NCBI GenBank assembly: GCA_002476495.1
Contig: DLKL01000016.1
Span: 1 to 14,009 of the forward strand
Direction of reading: 5' to 3'
DNA from: Lachnospiraceae bacterium UBA7589
GTDB taxonomy: Bacteria > Bacillota > Clostridia > Lachnospirales > Lachnospiraceae
Length of the DNA stretch: 14,009 nt
The notes below the pieces were generated by a model that saw nothing but the letters and a program-made list of their open reading frames with translations, made no database searches and was not told where the DNA came from. Below are positions 7,196-13,115 of this stretch, in pieces. The position numbers and the translations under genes are program-made. Numbering within the stretch: position 1 is the stretch's first letter; every line of letters starts with the position of its first letter.

Positions 7196-8020
7196 CTACT
7201 TCTCATAATAGTGCATAAATATTTCGTCAAGAGACAAATCTTCAATCAGAATATCTTCTATGTTGTGACCTGCCAATTCATCTGCTATTTTATTCAGGTC
7301 GCCATCATATAAAAAGTCCTCATACTTCCCATCACGGATCATCTTTATTCTCTTTGCATTAGTTCTGGTGATTTCTGCAACGGTGTCCACCTTTATCAGT
7401 TTTCCTTCTTTCATTATGGCAACATTTTTACAATAGTTTTTCACCTCTGACAGCACATGGGTAGAAAGCATACATGTAGCACCCTTTTCAACATATTCCT
7501 GAATAAGCTTAAAGAATTCAGTTTGCATAAGTGGATCCAAGCCACTGGTTGGCTCATCGAAAATAAACAGTCTTGGTTTATGCTGCATAGCGCACACTAT
7601 GCTTACCTTTTTACGATTGCCCAGTGATAGTTCACTTATCTTCTTTCCGGTATCCATCCTCAGTCTCTCACAAAGCATATTCGCTTCTTTCTTACAATCA
7701 AGTCCTCTTATGTCTGCTGCCATTTTAATTACGTCCCTGACTCTCATATCCGGATAAAACATGGCTTCAGATGGCATATATCCAACCTGGGAAAGAATTT
7801 CCTCCCCTGCTTTTTTCTGATCTTTACCAAGTATCTTAACATTGCCCTCATCGTATTTAATCAATCCAAGCATAGACCGTATTGTAGTACTCTTGCCAGC
7901 CCCGTTTGGTCCAAGGAAGCCAAATATATCTCCTTCCTCAACGTGAAATGTTACACTTTCAGCCCCTCTGTGTTTGCCATAATGTTTTGTCAGATTATCA
8001 ATCTCAATTACCTTATTCAT
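7196..8020 (-). CDS. ABC transporter ATP-binding protein (BcrA/CcmA-like)
   Basis: A 274-residue nucleotide-binding subunit powering the permease encoded just downstream. Walker A is GPNGAGKST (37-45), the ABC signature is LSLGNRKK (131-138, instead of canonical LSGGQ), Walker B is LFIFDEP (151-157), the D-loop is SGLD (159-162) and the H-loop histidine is His188 in STHVLSE. The usual Q-loop glutamine is replaced: the segment reads GYMPSEAMFY, a pattern seen in drug/antibiotic-type ABC-2 ATPases. Residues beyond about 215 form the C-terminal accessory region. The ATG follows the ribosome site AGAGGAG. An 80-base gap separates it from the DUF3795 gene, with no clear terminator, so co-transcription is likely. 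Confidence 0.93.
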   Translation of the reverse strand: MNKVIEIDNLTKHYGKHRGAESVTFHVEEGDIFGFLGPNGAGKSTTIRSMLGLIKYDEGNVKILGKDQKKAGEEILSQVGYMPSEAMFYPDMRVRDVIKMAADIRGLDCKKEANMLCERLRMDTGKKISELSLGNRKKVSIVCAMQHKPRLFIFDEPTSGLDPLMQTEFFKLIQEYVEKGATCMLSTHVLSEVKNYCKNVAIMKEGKLIKVDTVAEITRTNAKRIKMIRDGKYEDFLYDGDLNKIADELAGHNIEDILIEDLSLDEIFMHYYEK

Positions 8021-8100
8021 CTACATCTCCTCTTGACTCAAATTGTTTTTTGCTTGTCTCTTCCCCATTGTTGTTTTTTCGGCACAAGCGCAGTATATTG

Positions 8101-8493
8101 CTAATTCCCTAGATTCTTTTCTTTTTCAAAAAAAGCCCTTCTCAATAATCCAAATTCTTCATCTGTACACACCTGCTTACAGAATGGTTCAAATGATTTT
8201 GTTATCTCAAAGCATTCTTTTATATTGTCACAAGGATATTCCGGGCACTGTCCACAATTTTCTATGCCTCTATCCTTGGTGCATCTGACTACCTTGTATC
8301 TGCACCAGTTATCTTCACTGCATCCGGTACATGATATTTCTTTGTTTGTTACAACATGATCCCGATAACCGATTTTGTACCATAGTTCTGCAGTATGAGC
8401 TAATTGGGCTTTGTTTTTTGTATATGGTTCTTTTATGTATCTCGGACATGCCGAACAATCATTCCCGCATGCTGCAATAATTCTTTTATTCAT
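8101..8493 (-). CDS. Cysteine-rich DUF3795-family protein
   Basis: A 130-residue protein of unknown function with twelve cysteines: Cys9, 13, 16 (ACGNDCSACPRY), 55, 58, 64, 71, 80, 83, 88, 94, 105, 109. The opening A-x-C-G-x-x-C-x-x-C-P and the later C-G-Q-C-P-E-Y-P-C match my memory of the DUF3795 family, which is common in Clostridia and archaea and probably binds a metal or an iron-sulfur cluster. There is no signal peptide or membrane segment, so it should be cytoplasmic. The ribosome site GGAGTG lies before the ATG. It sits upstream of the ABC exporter genes in the same direction, and a perfect palindrome lies 18 bases before its start codon. A functional link to the exporter is only suggested by position. 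Confidence 0.75.
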   Translation of the reverse strand: MNKRIIAACGNDCSACPRYIKEPYTKNKAQLAHTAELWYKIGYRDHVVTNKEISCTGCSEDNWCRYKVVRCTKDRGIENCGQCPEYPCDNIKECFEITKSFEPFCKQVCTDEEFGLLRRAFFEKEKNLGN

Positions 8494-8510
8494 AAGTTCA
8501 CTCCATGATA

Positions 8511-8527
8511 TGATAGTACTACTATCA
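8511..8527. promoter_or_regulatory. Perfect 17-base palindrome (likely operator) upstream of the DUF3795-ABC genes
   Basis: TGATAGTA-C-TACTATCA is a perfect 8+1+8 dyad, the size of a dimeric regulator's operator. It ends 18 bases upstream of the DUF3795 start codon, overlapping possible weak promoter elements (TTTTCA and TATCAT on the minus strand). No regulator gene is in the window next to it. It could instead act in RNA as a small hairpin just before the ribosome site. Confidence 0.5.
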
Positions 8528-8559
8528 AAATTGAAAAGGCTCTATTCATAAGGTTTTAC

Positions 8560-9432
8560 TTATATGTCACTTGTAAAATTTAAACCCACTGAACCATTCC
8601 TTCTCAAATATCGTTCAATATCCTGACTCAGGTGTTCAAATAGGAGCTCCTTTGTTTCTACAGGCAGATTATCTGTAGTCACTTTTCTTTTTGTCTTACC
8701 TGTTTTCTCATGTGACTTTTCAATTTCAAATTCCTCAATATAAAGCTCGTCCCCCGATGTCTGAATACTGTCTTCTTCTGTTAACTCTTCTGAAAATTCA
8801 GTTTTTTCTTTCTCTGCATCTTTTGTACTTTCCATCTGACCGGCTGATATATCATCCTTTTGTGTTGCTTTTTCCTTCGCATTTTCTTCAGCAATTTCAG
8901 CTTCTTCAGGAAGAGCCTTGTATGCACCGCTCCTTACAAACTTGTTATGGGCATCCCTGATAAGGCAGATTTCATTATTAAGTCTTTTTAGCAATTCAAG
9001 CTTCTTTCCCTTTGGTATATATGGATTGTTAGCAATAGTCTTTGCCTGTGCGGCAAAACTTCCAAGTCTTCCAACCTTCAGCCTGTCTACTTCTTCTTTT
9101 GTTCTGCAATTTTTGAGTGCCTTTTCATATGCTTTTTTCTCTGCCTGAGCCCTTTCATATTCAGCAAGAGCCTCCGGGTTATTTTCCTTCAAGTATGCTA
9201 TTTCGTCAGCCGTAAGTGTTCCACCGGTCTGCAGCTTTGCATATAATTCACTTGTTGCACTACGCTCCCGCTCTTTTGCAGCCTGTTCCTTGAAGCTCTC
9301 AAGCATGCGCTGTTCTGCTGTCATATCCTCTTTTTTCCGGGAATTAATATCTTTCTTTTTTTGTTGCCATTTTGTGTCAAGCATCTGCATTTTTACATGA
9401 TTAGCAACTGTACCTGTAAACATAGAAAACAC
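8560..9432 (-). CDS. Charged, partly coiled-coil protein of unknown function
   Basis: I do not recognise this 290-residue protein beyond a sense that Clostridia carry relatives. It is soluble, with no signal peptide or membrane segment. Residues 15-60 and 85-120 are rich in Lys/Glu/Gln/Ala and look helical or coiled-coil. In between is GGTLTADEIAYLKENNPEAL (69-88), a helix-turn-helix-sized EF/UBA-like segment. Residues 125-170 (including NNPYIPKGKKLELLKRLNNE) seem structured. Residues 175-260 are a low-complexity acidic, Glu/Lys/Thr-rich linker that is probably disordered, followed by a short structured C-terminus. An excellent ribosome site (GGAGGTG, 8 bases before the ATG) fixes the start. 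It follows a 16-codon small ORF and a promoter at 9563-9591, and precedes the DUF3795 gene by 66 bases. Confidence 0.8.
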   Translation of the reverse strand: MFSMFTGTVANHVKMQMLDTKWQQKKKDINSRKKEDMTAEQRMLESFKEQAAKERERSATSELYAKLQTGGTLTADEIAYLKENNPEALAEYERAQAEKKAYEKALKNCRTKEEVDRLKVGRLGSFAAQAKTIANNPYIPKGKKLELLKRLNNEICLIRDAHNKFVRSGAYKALPEEAEIAEENAKEKATQKDDISAGQMESTKDAEKEKTEFSEELTEEDSIQTSGDELYIEEFEIEKSHEKTGKTKRKVTTDNLPVETKELLFEHLSQDIERYLRRNGSVGLNFTSDI

Positions 9433-9459
9433 CTCCGTGTCAATAATCGCTGTTTCATT

Positions 9460-9510
9460 TTATCCTTCTTTAATAAGGAATTCCATCAAATCCATTTCGT
9501 GCATTTTCAT
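9460..9510 (-). CDS. Candidate 16-codon small ORF upstream of the 290-residue protein
   Basis: MKMHEMDLMEFLIKEG, with a textbook ribosome site (GGAGG, 7 bases before the ATG on the minus strand), lies between a good promoter and the next gene. It is short, acidic and methionine-rich (four Met in 16). It could be a translated leader peptide controlling the downstream gene or a real microprotein. Its stop is 27 bases before the start of the next ORF. The strong ribosome site is the main support; length alone gives none. Confidence 0.4.
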   Translation of the reverse strand: MKMHEMDLMEFLIKEG

Positions 9511-9562
9511 CTTATACCTCCAAATTTCAGCTTGTCAGATTCATAAAACCCTATTTTCAATA

Positions 9563-9591
9563 ATTATATCATAATCACATAATCCTGAAAA
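9563..9591 (-). promoter_or_regulatory. Promoter for the small ORF and the 290-residue protein gene
   Basis: On the minus strand TTTTCA (9586-9591), 17 bases, then TATAAT (9563-9568) preceded by TGA, an extended -10. The start point would be near 9556, about 46 bases before the small ORF. The weak -35 is compensated by the perfect extended -10. It lies immediately after the RhuM pseudogene. Confidence 0.6.
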
Positions 9592-9595
9592 GAAA

Positions 9596-10344
9596 TTAAA
9601 TTTTCTTTTCCAATCCTTTTACTATCTTATCAAAATCAGATTCTATCGGCTGTGTCTTGTTAAAAATTTCATATTCCTGATATGCTTTCTCCACTGCCTG
9701 CTTGTGAAAAATCCGCCCATTATCTTTGAGGATATCGTATCTGCGGAACGCAAGGAACTCGTTCACGCTTTTTGAAAATTCCTCCATAGTAAAGACGTTT
9801 TCACGTTCAATCAAATCCTCTATGTAATCAAAATATCCTGTAACAGCACGTTCCAACCGACGAATCTGTTTTTCGTCCAAATAGTTTTTGGCAATCGGAG
9901 TATCAGATTTGAGGATACGACCATCGGGAGCATTTTTCCATGTGGTTAAGCCCATATTTTCCTTGGTGTGGTCAGCCTGATTATAGACGATTTCAGCCGC
10001 TGTTTTACCAGTAATGGCATAATGAAATTTGTTCTGTAACCAACGGAAATAATGGCGTCCAGATTGTAATAATTGGTAGAAATAGTCTGCGTTTTATCCT
10101 GCATTGCTCCGTGCTGAGTGGTTGTTGCAATTTTTGCAACAACCACTTTTTCATCCAGCTCACCGGTTTCAAAAATCTTTGCTAAATGGCGGCTGATGCC
10201 CGACTTGTCAATACCAAACAATTCAGCCATGGTTTTTTGTGTCAGCCATATCGTTTCATCTTTTATCAAGGCACTGACTGTTACGTTGTCATCTTCGGTT
10301 CTGTACAGCACCATTTCCATTTGTTTTGTAATATCCGTATTCAT
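9596..10344 (-). pseudogene. RhuM-family (virulence RhuM / phage-regulator-like) gene, broken by an internal deletion
   Basis: The first 104 codons (10344 to 10033) encode the RhuM N-terminus: a winged-helix-like region with IWLTQKTMAELFGIDKSGIS and ending YYNLDAIISVGYR. The last 146 codons, in another frame (10036 to 9596), encode the RhuM C-terminus, with NKFHYAITGKTAAEIVYNQA, DHTKENMGLTTWKNAPDGR and EFLAFRRYDIL. Intact family members are about 330-340 residues from memory, so some 85-90 central codons are missing, together with a frame change. The joint is TACAGA at 10033-10038 (minus strand), which fits both the left codons (TAC AGA, Tyr-Arg) and the expected right codons (TA CAG A, around Gln). 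Base composition is visibly richer in G+C than the neighbouring genes. RhuM genes are frequent in mobile elements and their function is uncertain. The remaining N-terminal frame would end after about 30 junk residues. Confidence 0.88.
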
Positions 10345-10346
10345 AA

Positions 10347-10451
10347 TCAGCCTTCTTTCTTATAGCACTTTAGTCTGCATAAGCGTTCCATATTGTTAAG
10401 ACGATATAAAGGTCTACCAATGGGACATTTTGCCCCCTTGACTTTAGTGCG
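10347..10451 (-). pseudogene. Coding-like remnant between the RhuM pseudogene and the S41 gene
   Basis: Right after the S41 stop codon, in the same frame, 34 codons stay open (RTKVKGAKCPIGRPLYRLNN, then MERLCRLKCYKKEG) and end 2 bases before the RhuM start codon; the RhuM ribosome site lies inside this tail. The text is basic, with three Cys, and reads like the end of a small mobile-element protein, but it has no proper start codon. A second frame (ending VLTIWNAYAD) is also open, so the coding claim is weak. ACTTTAGT occurs twice here (10367-10374 and 10441-10448) as a direct repeat. I do not identify the family. Confidence 0.3.
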
Positions 10452-12185
10452 TTAATGTGTGTAATCTAACACATATTCCAGTTCATAATCATTATCTGAG
10501 TAATATATCTCTTCCACTGCTGTCATATCAAATGGTATCCTCTCATCTATATCCAACGGATTCTTTCTCTCTGGCCCTGCATCAACGCATATAGAACCAT
10601 CCGGATTGAGTATAGGATACATAGGGTAGTGAATCTCAATCTTACCACCACTTAACATACAAACTCCACCAATTGTTTGAGCTGAACCACATGTAGTAGT
10701 CATTCCCATCATAGTCACATTAGGGCATAAGGATAAATTATATGCCAACAAATCACCGCTACTTACACATCCTGCATTTACAAGAACCACGACCGGAATA
10801 TCCACATATCTTCCATCAGCCTCAATTCTATATTCAACATCGTAATTGATAGCAAATCCTTCCTCATAAGAATATGTTCCGCCATATCTGACAATATCAT
10901 CAACTGTAAACATCGACACTATCTGCTCATATATAGCATCATATCCTCCGCCATTACCTCTAATATCGATAATAAGCTTCTCCATTCCTTGATTTTGTAA
11001 AACATCTATTTTACTAATAACCAAATCTTTAATTTTAGGATAATCATCAGCCAAAGCAGCATATATATCGCTATATGTAGAATATCTTTCTCTTGGGATG
11101 TATAAATAACCAGTATTATCATTAAGCATTGTGGAATAAGCAAATTCTTCCTGATATCTGGTGGTCAATGGCTTTGTAGCAGTCATAAGTCTAGATGAAT
11201 AACTGCCAATACTTCTCACTTTTATTGTCTGTTCTACGCCATTTTCATCAATAAAACTAACGCTAACCTCATCCCCACCACGGCCCGCCAGATACATTGC
11301 TCTTGCACGTTCCTCATTCTCCAGAGTTGGATAATCATAGAAACTTACAGATGGTGGTACACACTCTACTGATGAAACTGCAGTATCTATGGAAATGCCA
11401 TCCCATTTAGTAATCACTGCTCCGTTATAGAGTCCCAAGGACTGTGCCTGTGATTCTTCATCCAAAAGTATAACAATCACCGAACCATCGTCCAACCTGG
11501 CCATAGAAAATCCATAATCATTACCGGAAAGTTTTTCCGTAAGCAGAGTGCTAAGGTCATCATCATTTACCATGCAATAAAGATGACCATCATGAAATTC
11601 GTAAGCAAGCTCTGTAACAGCCTGTGCAAAAGCTACCTCATCATTATTTTCCTGTGCCTCTAGAGCAAGAGGAATATACTTATCTCTTAAAGCATCAAAA
11701 TCAATTTCTTTATGTCCTCGCAAAATATAATAGTGTTCCAATTCGTCAATAGTAGACTCCATGGAATCTACATAATTCATATGTGTACTGTTATCTAGGC
11801 GTATTGTTCCCTCTACCCCAAGAACATAAAGAAGTGACCATGCAGACAATAAACAGGTAAAAACACTCAACATAATGAATGCCCCTGTCCTTCGTTTGGA
11901 TTTCGAAATCATAATACTGGCTACACAGATGATTAAACTAATAATCAGCTGTGCATGATATCTCATCAAACCAAAAAGCTGATTACCTGCCGTATAATTT
12001 AACATATAAAATACTGCGAAGTTAAGAAGTGGTATCGTAGCTATAATCTCGTAAATTCTCTTGTGAGAAGATTTAATAAATGCAGATATTATCACAAATA
12101 AAACCGCCAAACATAATGTTGATATCATAATGTATGCCGTAGGGAAATCCATCCCACCTGAAAAAACTAATATCTTTTTTAGCAT
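10452..12185 (-). CDS. Membrane-anchored S41-type (tail-specific protease-like) peptidase
   Basis: A 577-residue protein. About four membrane helices (roughly 15-37, 43-63, 75-95, 103-123) anchor it, and the rest should lie outside the cell. Residues 130-205 form the S41 N-terminal helical domain with HDGH (198-201), the histidine-containing motif of the tricorn/IRBP-like branch. A PDZ-like region follows (about 215-330). The catalytic core has TGYLYIPR, the strand-loop LIIDIRGNGGG and VLVNAGCVSSGD, in which Ser475 aligns with the nucleophile. The usual partner motif (T-F-G-K-G-S-V-Q in CtpA) reads T-T-T-C-G-S-A-Q, so the lysine is replaced by Cys and a His-based mechanism or loss of activity is possible. 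The ribosome site AGGAAGG fixes the start. The substrate is unknown. The four-helix N-terminus is unusual for the family. Confidence 0.85.
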   Translation of the reverse strand: MLKKILVFSGGMDFPTAYIMISTLCLAVLFVIISAFIKSSHKRIYEIIATIPLLNFAVFYMLNYTAGNQLFGLMRYHAQLIISLIICVASIMISKSKRRTGAFIMLSVFTCLLSAWSLLYVLGVEGTIRLDNSTHMNYVDSMESTIDELEHYYILRGHKEIDFDALRDKYIPLALEAQENNDEVAFAQAVTELAYEFHDGHLYCMVNDDDLSTLLTEKLSGNDYGFSMARLDDGSVIVILLDEESQAQSLGLYNGAVITKWDGISIDTAVSSVECVPPSVSFYDYPTLENEERARAMYLAGRGGDEVSVSFIDENGVEQTIKVRSIGSYSSRLMTATKPLTTRYQEEFAYSTMLNDNTGYLYIPRERYSTYSDIYAALADDYPKIKDLVISKIDVLQNQGMEKLIIDIRGNGGGYDAIYEQIVSMFTVDDIVRYGGTYSYEEGFAINYDVEYRIEADGRYVDIPVVVLVNAGCVSSGDLLAYNLSLCPNVTMMGMTTTCGSAQTIGGVCMLSGGKIEIHYPMYPILNPDGSICVDAGPERKNPLDIDERIPFDMTAVEEIYYSDNDYELEYVLDYTH

Positions 12186-12235
12186 ATTAATTTACCTTCC
12201 TACATGAAATTGTATTCTTAATTAATCATTTTTAC

Positions 12236-12264
12236 ACTTATATGCTTATACAGCATATATAAGT
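12236..12264. other. Hairpin in the S41 5' leader
   Basis: ACTTATATGC (12236-12245) and GCATATATAAGT (12253-12264) pair over 10 bases with a 2-base bulge and a 7-base loop. In the S41 mRNA leader it lies between the 4-codon mini-ORF and the S41 ribosome site. On the plus strand it is followed by TTTTT and could act as a weak terminator, but no plus-strand gene ends here. Confidence 0.4.
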
Positions 12265-12275
12265 TTTTAAGAAGG

Positions 12276-12303
12276 TTACTTTACTTTCATTTCAGCCCTC
12301 CTT
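12276..12303 (-). promoter_or_regulatory. Four-codon mini-ORF (MKVK) with a strong, possibly masked ribosome site
   Basis: On the minus strand AAGGAGGG (12296-12303) is a near-perfect ribosome site 5 bases before ATG AAA GTA AAG TAA (12276-12290). The bases around the ribosome site (TTAAGGAGG) can pair with CCTTCTTAA just after the mini-ORF over 9 pairs (one G-U), closing the mini-ORF in the loop. It lies about 90 bases upstream of the S41 start. It may be a regulatory leader or the stub of a lost gene. Confidence 0.35.
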
Positions 12304-12358
12304 AACACTTTAAATAGGAATTTAGGATTTTGGTCATTTACCAAATTTCCACTCAAAT

Positions 12359-12367
12359 ATCATATCA
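12359..12367 (-). promoter_or_regulatory. Candidate extended -10 promoter for the S41 gene
   Basis: TGA-TATGAT on the minus strand is an extended -10 with one mismatch; no good -35 is seen 17 bases upstream. It would start transcription near 12352, giving a 5' leader of about 167 bases that contains the mini-ORF and hairpins. Support is by motif only. Confidence 0.3.
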
Positions 12368-12420
12368 CACCAGCTTATGTAAACATAGTAAAACTTTCTT
12401 CACTCCATACATTTTTTCCT

Positions 12421-12455
12421 TAAAAGAATAAAACGGAAGTGTGTCACACTCCCGT
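12421..12455 (-). terminator. Minus-strand Rho-independent terminator with no clear parent gene
   Basis: On the minus strand ACGGGAGTG, loop TGACA, CACTTCCGT (12433-12455) forms a 9-base stem with one mismatch and is followed by TTTTATTCTTTT. It has the form of a true terminator in the minus direction only. No established minus-strand gene lies between it and the tuf terminator at 13046, so it implies a short transcript in 12456-12610 or the remains of a lost gene. Confidence 0.65.
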
Positions 12456-12581
12456 CCTAATCTGTTTGTAATAAGTATCCTTGAAATAGACTTTCACAAG
12501 TGATTTCAATTTCATATTCATATTTGCTTCAGCTACCATTTTAAACTCGGTTTCAAAAGCCACTGCATATTGTAGCCTCAT
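12444..12581 (-). CDS. Possible 45-residue small ORF or gene remnant
   Basis: The minus-strand frame is open from a TAA near 12608 to the TGA at 12444-12446. From the first ATG it gives 45 residues (MRLQYAVAFETEFKMVAEAN..., ending VYFKDTYYKQIRTGV). Its stop codon lies inside the loop of the terminator at 12433-12455, a plausible gene-end layout, and the residue mix looks protein-like. Against it: no ribosome site before the ATG, and it overlaps the plus-strand promoter and dyad of the gene at 12635. It could be the tail of a gene that lost its front. I do not recognise a family. Confidence 0.25.
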   Translation of the reverse strand: MRLQYAVAFETEFKMVAEANMNMKLKSLVKVYFKDTYYKQIRTGV

Positions 12582-12601
12582 TGCTACATAAGTGTTATAA
12601 T
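12571..12601 (+). promoter_or_regulatory. Extended -10 promoter with overlapping dyad, for the gene at 12635
   Basis: TATAAT (12596-12601) is preceded by TGT, making a perfect extended -10. There is no good -35. A perfect dyad, TGTAGC (12571-12576) and GCTACA (12583-12588) with a 6-base spacer, fills the -35 area. A dimeric activator or repressor bound there would suit the missing -35. The transcript would start near 12608. Confidence 0.5.
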
Positions 12602-12634
12602 CACATTATGAAGAAATGAAAGGGGCCTTATATT

Positions 12635-12859
12635 ATGACCGTTGGCGATCGTATCAAAAAAACATTCTCGTCAGCTAACAATGATGATCATACCCATGAT
12701 TATGCTGACAATGCTGCTCTTGAACTGATGCTTATTGGCCACAGCTGGCAGGATTATATGAAAGGTATGGGCACTCCGGAAGAACGTGATGCAAATATTC
12801 AAAGTATTCTCGATAATGGTGGAATACATTACTCCTCAACTCAAACCATATCCTATTAA
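12635..12859 (+). CDS. Small hypothetical protein (74 residues)
   Basis: I do not recognise this protein. It is small, acidic and soluble, with SSANNDDHTHDYADNAALEL near the start (two histidines among Asp/Asn) and a likely helical segment LELMLIGHSWQDYMKGMGTP, then a charged EERDANIQSILDNG helix. There is no signal peptide or membrane segment. Support for a real gene comes from its surroundings: an extended -10 promoter at 12596, the ribosome site AAAGGGG 10 bases before the ATG, and a terminator at 12908. It is the only gene on the plus strand in the window, as an isolated single-gene unit between tuf and the S41 gene. A +1 frame is also open from before its 3' end to 13028, but that frame runs through the terminator. 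Confidence 0.65.
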   Translation: MTVGDRIKKTFSSANNDDHTHDYADNAALELMLIGHSWQDYMKGMGTPEERDANIQSILDNGGIHYSSTQTISY

Positions 12860-12907
12860 TGGGGCATATGAAGAAAAAGATGACTGGGTAACTAGGAAAA
12901 TAATAAT

Positions 12908-12953
12908 AAAAGCTCTTCAATGTGAAAAAATTCATTCACATGAAGGGCTTTTT
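12908..12953 (+). terminator. Terminator after the 74-residue gene
   Basis: AGCTCTTCAATGTGAA (12911-12926) pairs with TTCACATGAAGGGCT (12935-12949) over about 14 pairs with one mismatch and one bulge, followed by a run of five T. It is about 50 bases past the stop codon. The other strand also ends in a T-rich run, so it may work in both directions and guard against tuf read-through. Confidence 0.8.
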
Positions 12954-12974
12954 CATTGTATAAAAATAAGCCTC

Positions 12975-13006
12975 GTGGTTCTAAACCTTAAAAAAAATAG
13001 AACCAC
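12975..13006. repeat. Perfect 9-base inverted repeat with A-rich loop
   Basis: GTGGTTCTA (12975-12983) and TAGAACCAC (12998-13006) flank a 14-base A-rich spacer. It lies between the two terminators of the convergent gene pair. On the minus strand the stem is followed a few bases later by TTATTTTTAT, so it may be a back-up tuf terminator. A terminus of a vanished small mobile element is an alternative. Confidence 0.45.
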
Positions 13007-13045
13007 AGCACATATTTTACTAATATAATTCGGTATCTTGAGTGT

Positions 13046-13082
13046 AAAAAAGGCTCCCAGAGGAAAACCTCTGGAAGCCTTG
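13046..13082 (-). terminator. Rho-independent terminator of tuf
   Basis: On the minus strand AAGGCTTCCAGAGG, loop TTTT, CCTCTGGGAGCCTT (13050-13081) is a long stem with a single mismatch, followed by TTTTT. It begins about 35 bases after the tuf stop codon. It is the strongest terminator in the window, as expected for a very highly expressed gene. Confidence 0.93.
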
Positions 13083-13115
13083 ATTTTACTGCATTTATCT
13101 ATAATCAGATATTGA

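Noticed and set aside
8021..8068. 15-codon frame (MGKRQAKNNLSQEEM) ending directly before the ABC ATPase ATG
   Set aside because: No ribosome site before its ATG; its end simply consists of the ribosome site of the ATPase gene.
9384..9458. 24-codon frame overlapping the start of the 290-residue gene
   Set aside because: The text is Arg/Cys/Leu-rich and out of frame with a well-supported gene; the ribosome-like AAGGA is probably chance.
12786..13028. +1 frame extending the 74-residue protein (VEYITPQLKPYPINGAYEEK...)
   Set aside because: The first 30 residues look protein-like, which could hint at a frameshift, but the frame runs through the terminator hairpin at 12911-12949 and the annotated frame has its own sensible stop. 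Not strong enough to call.
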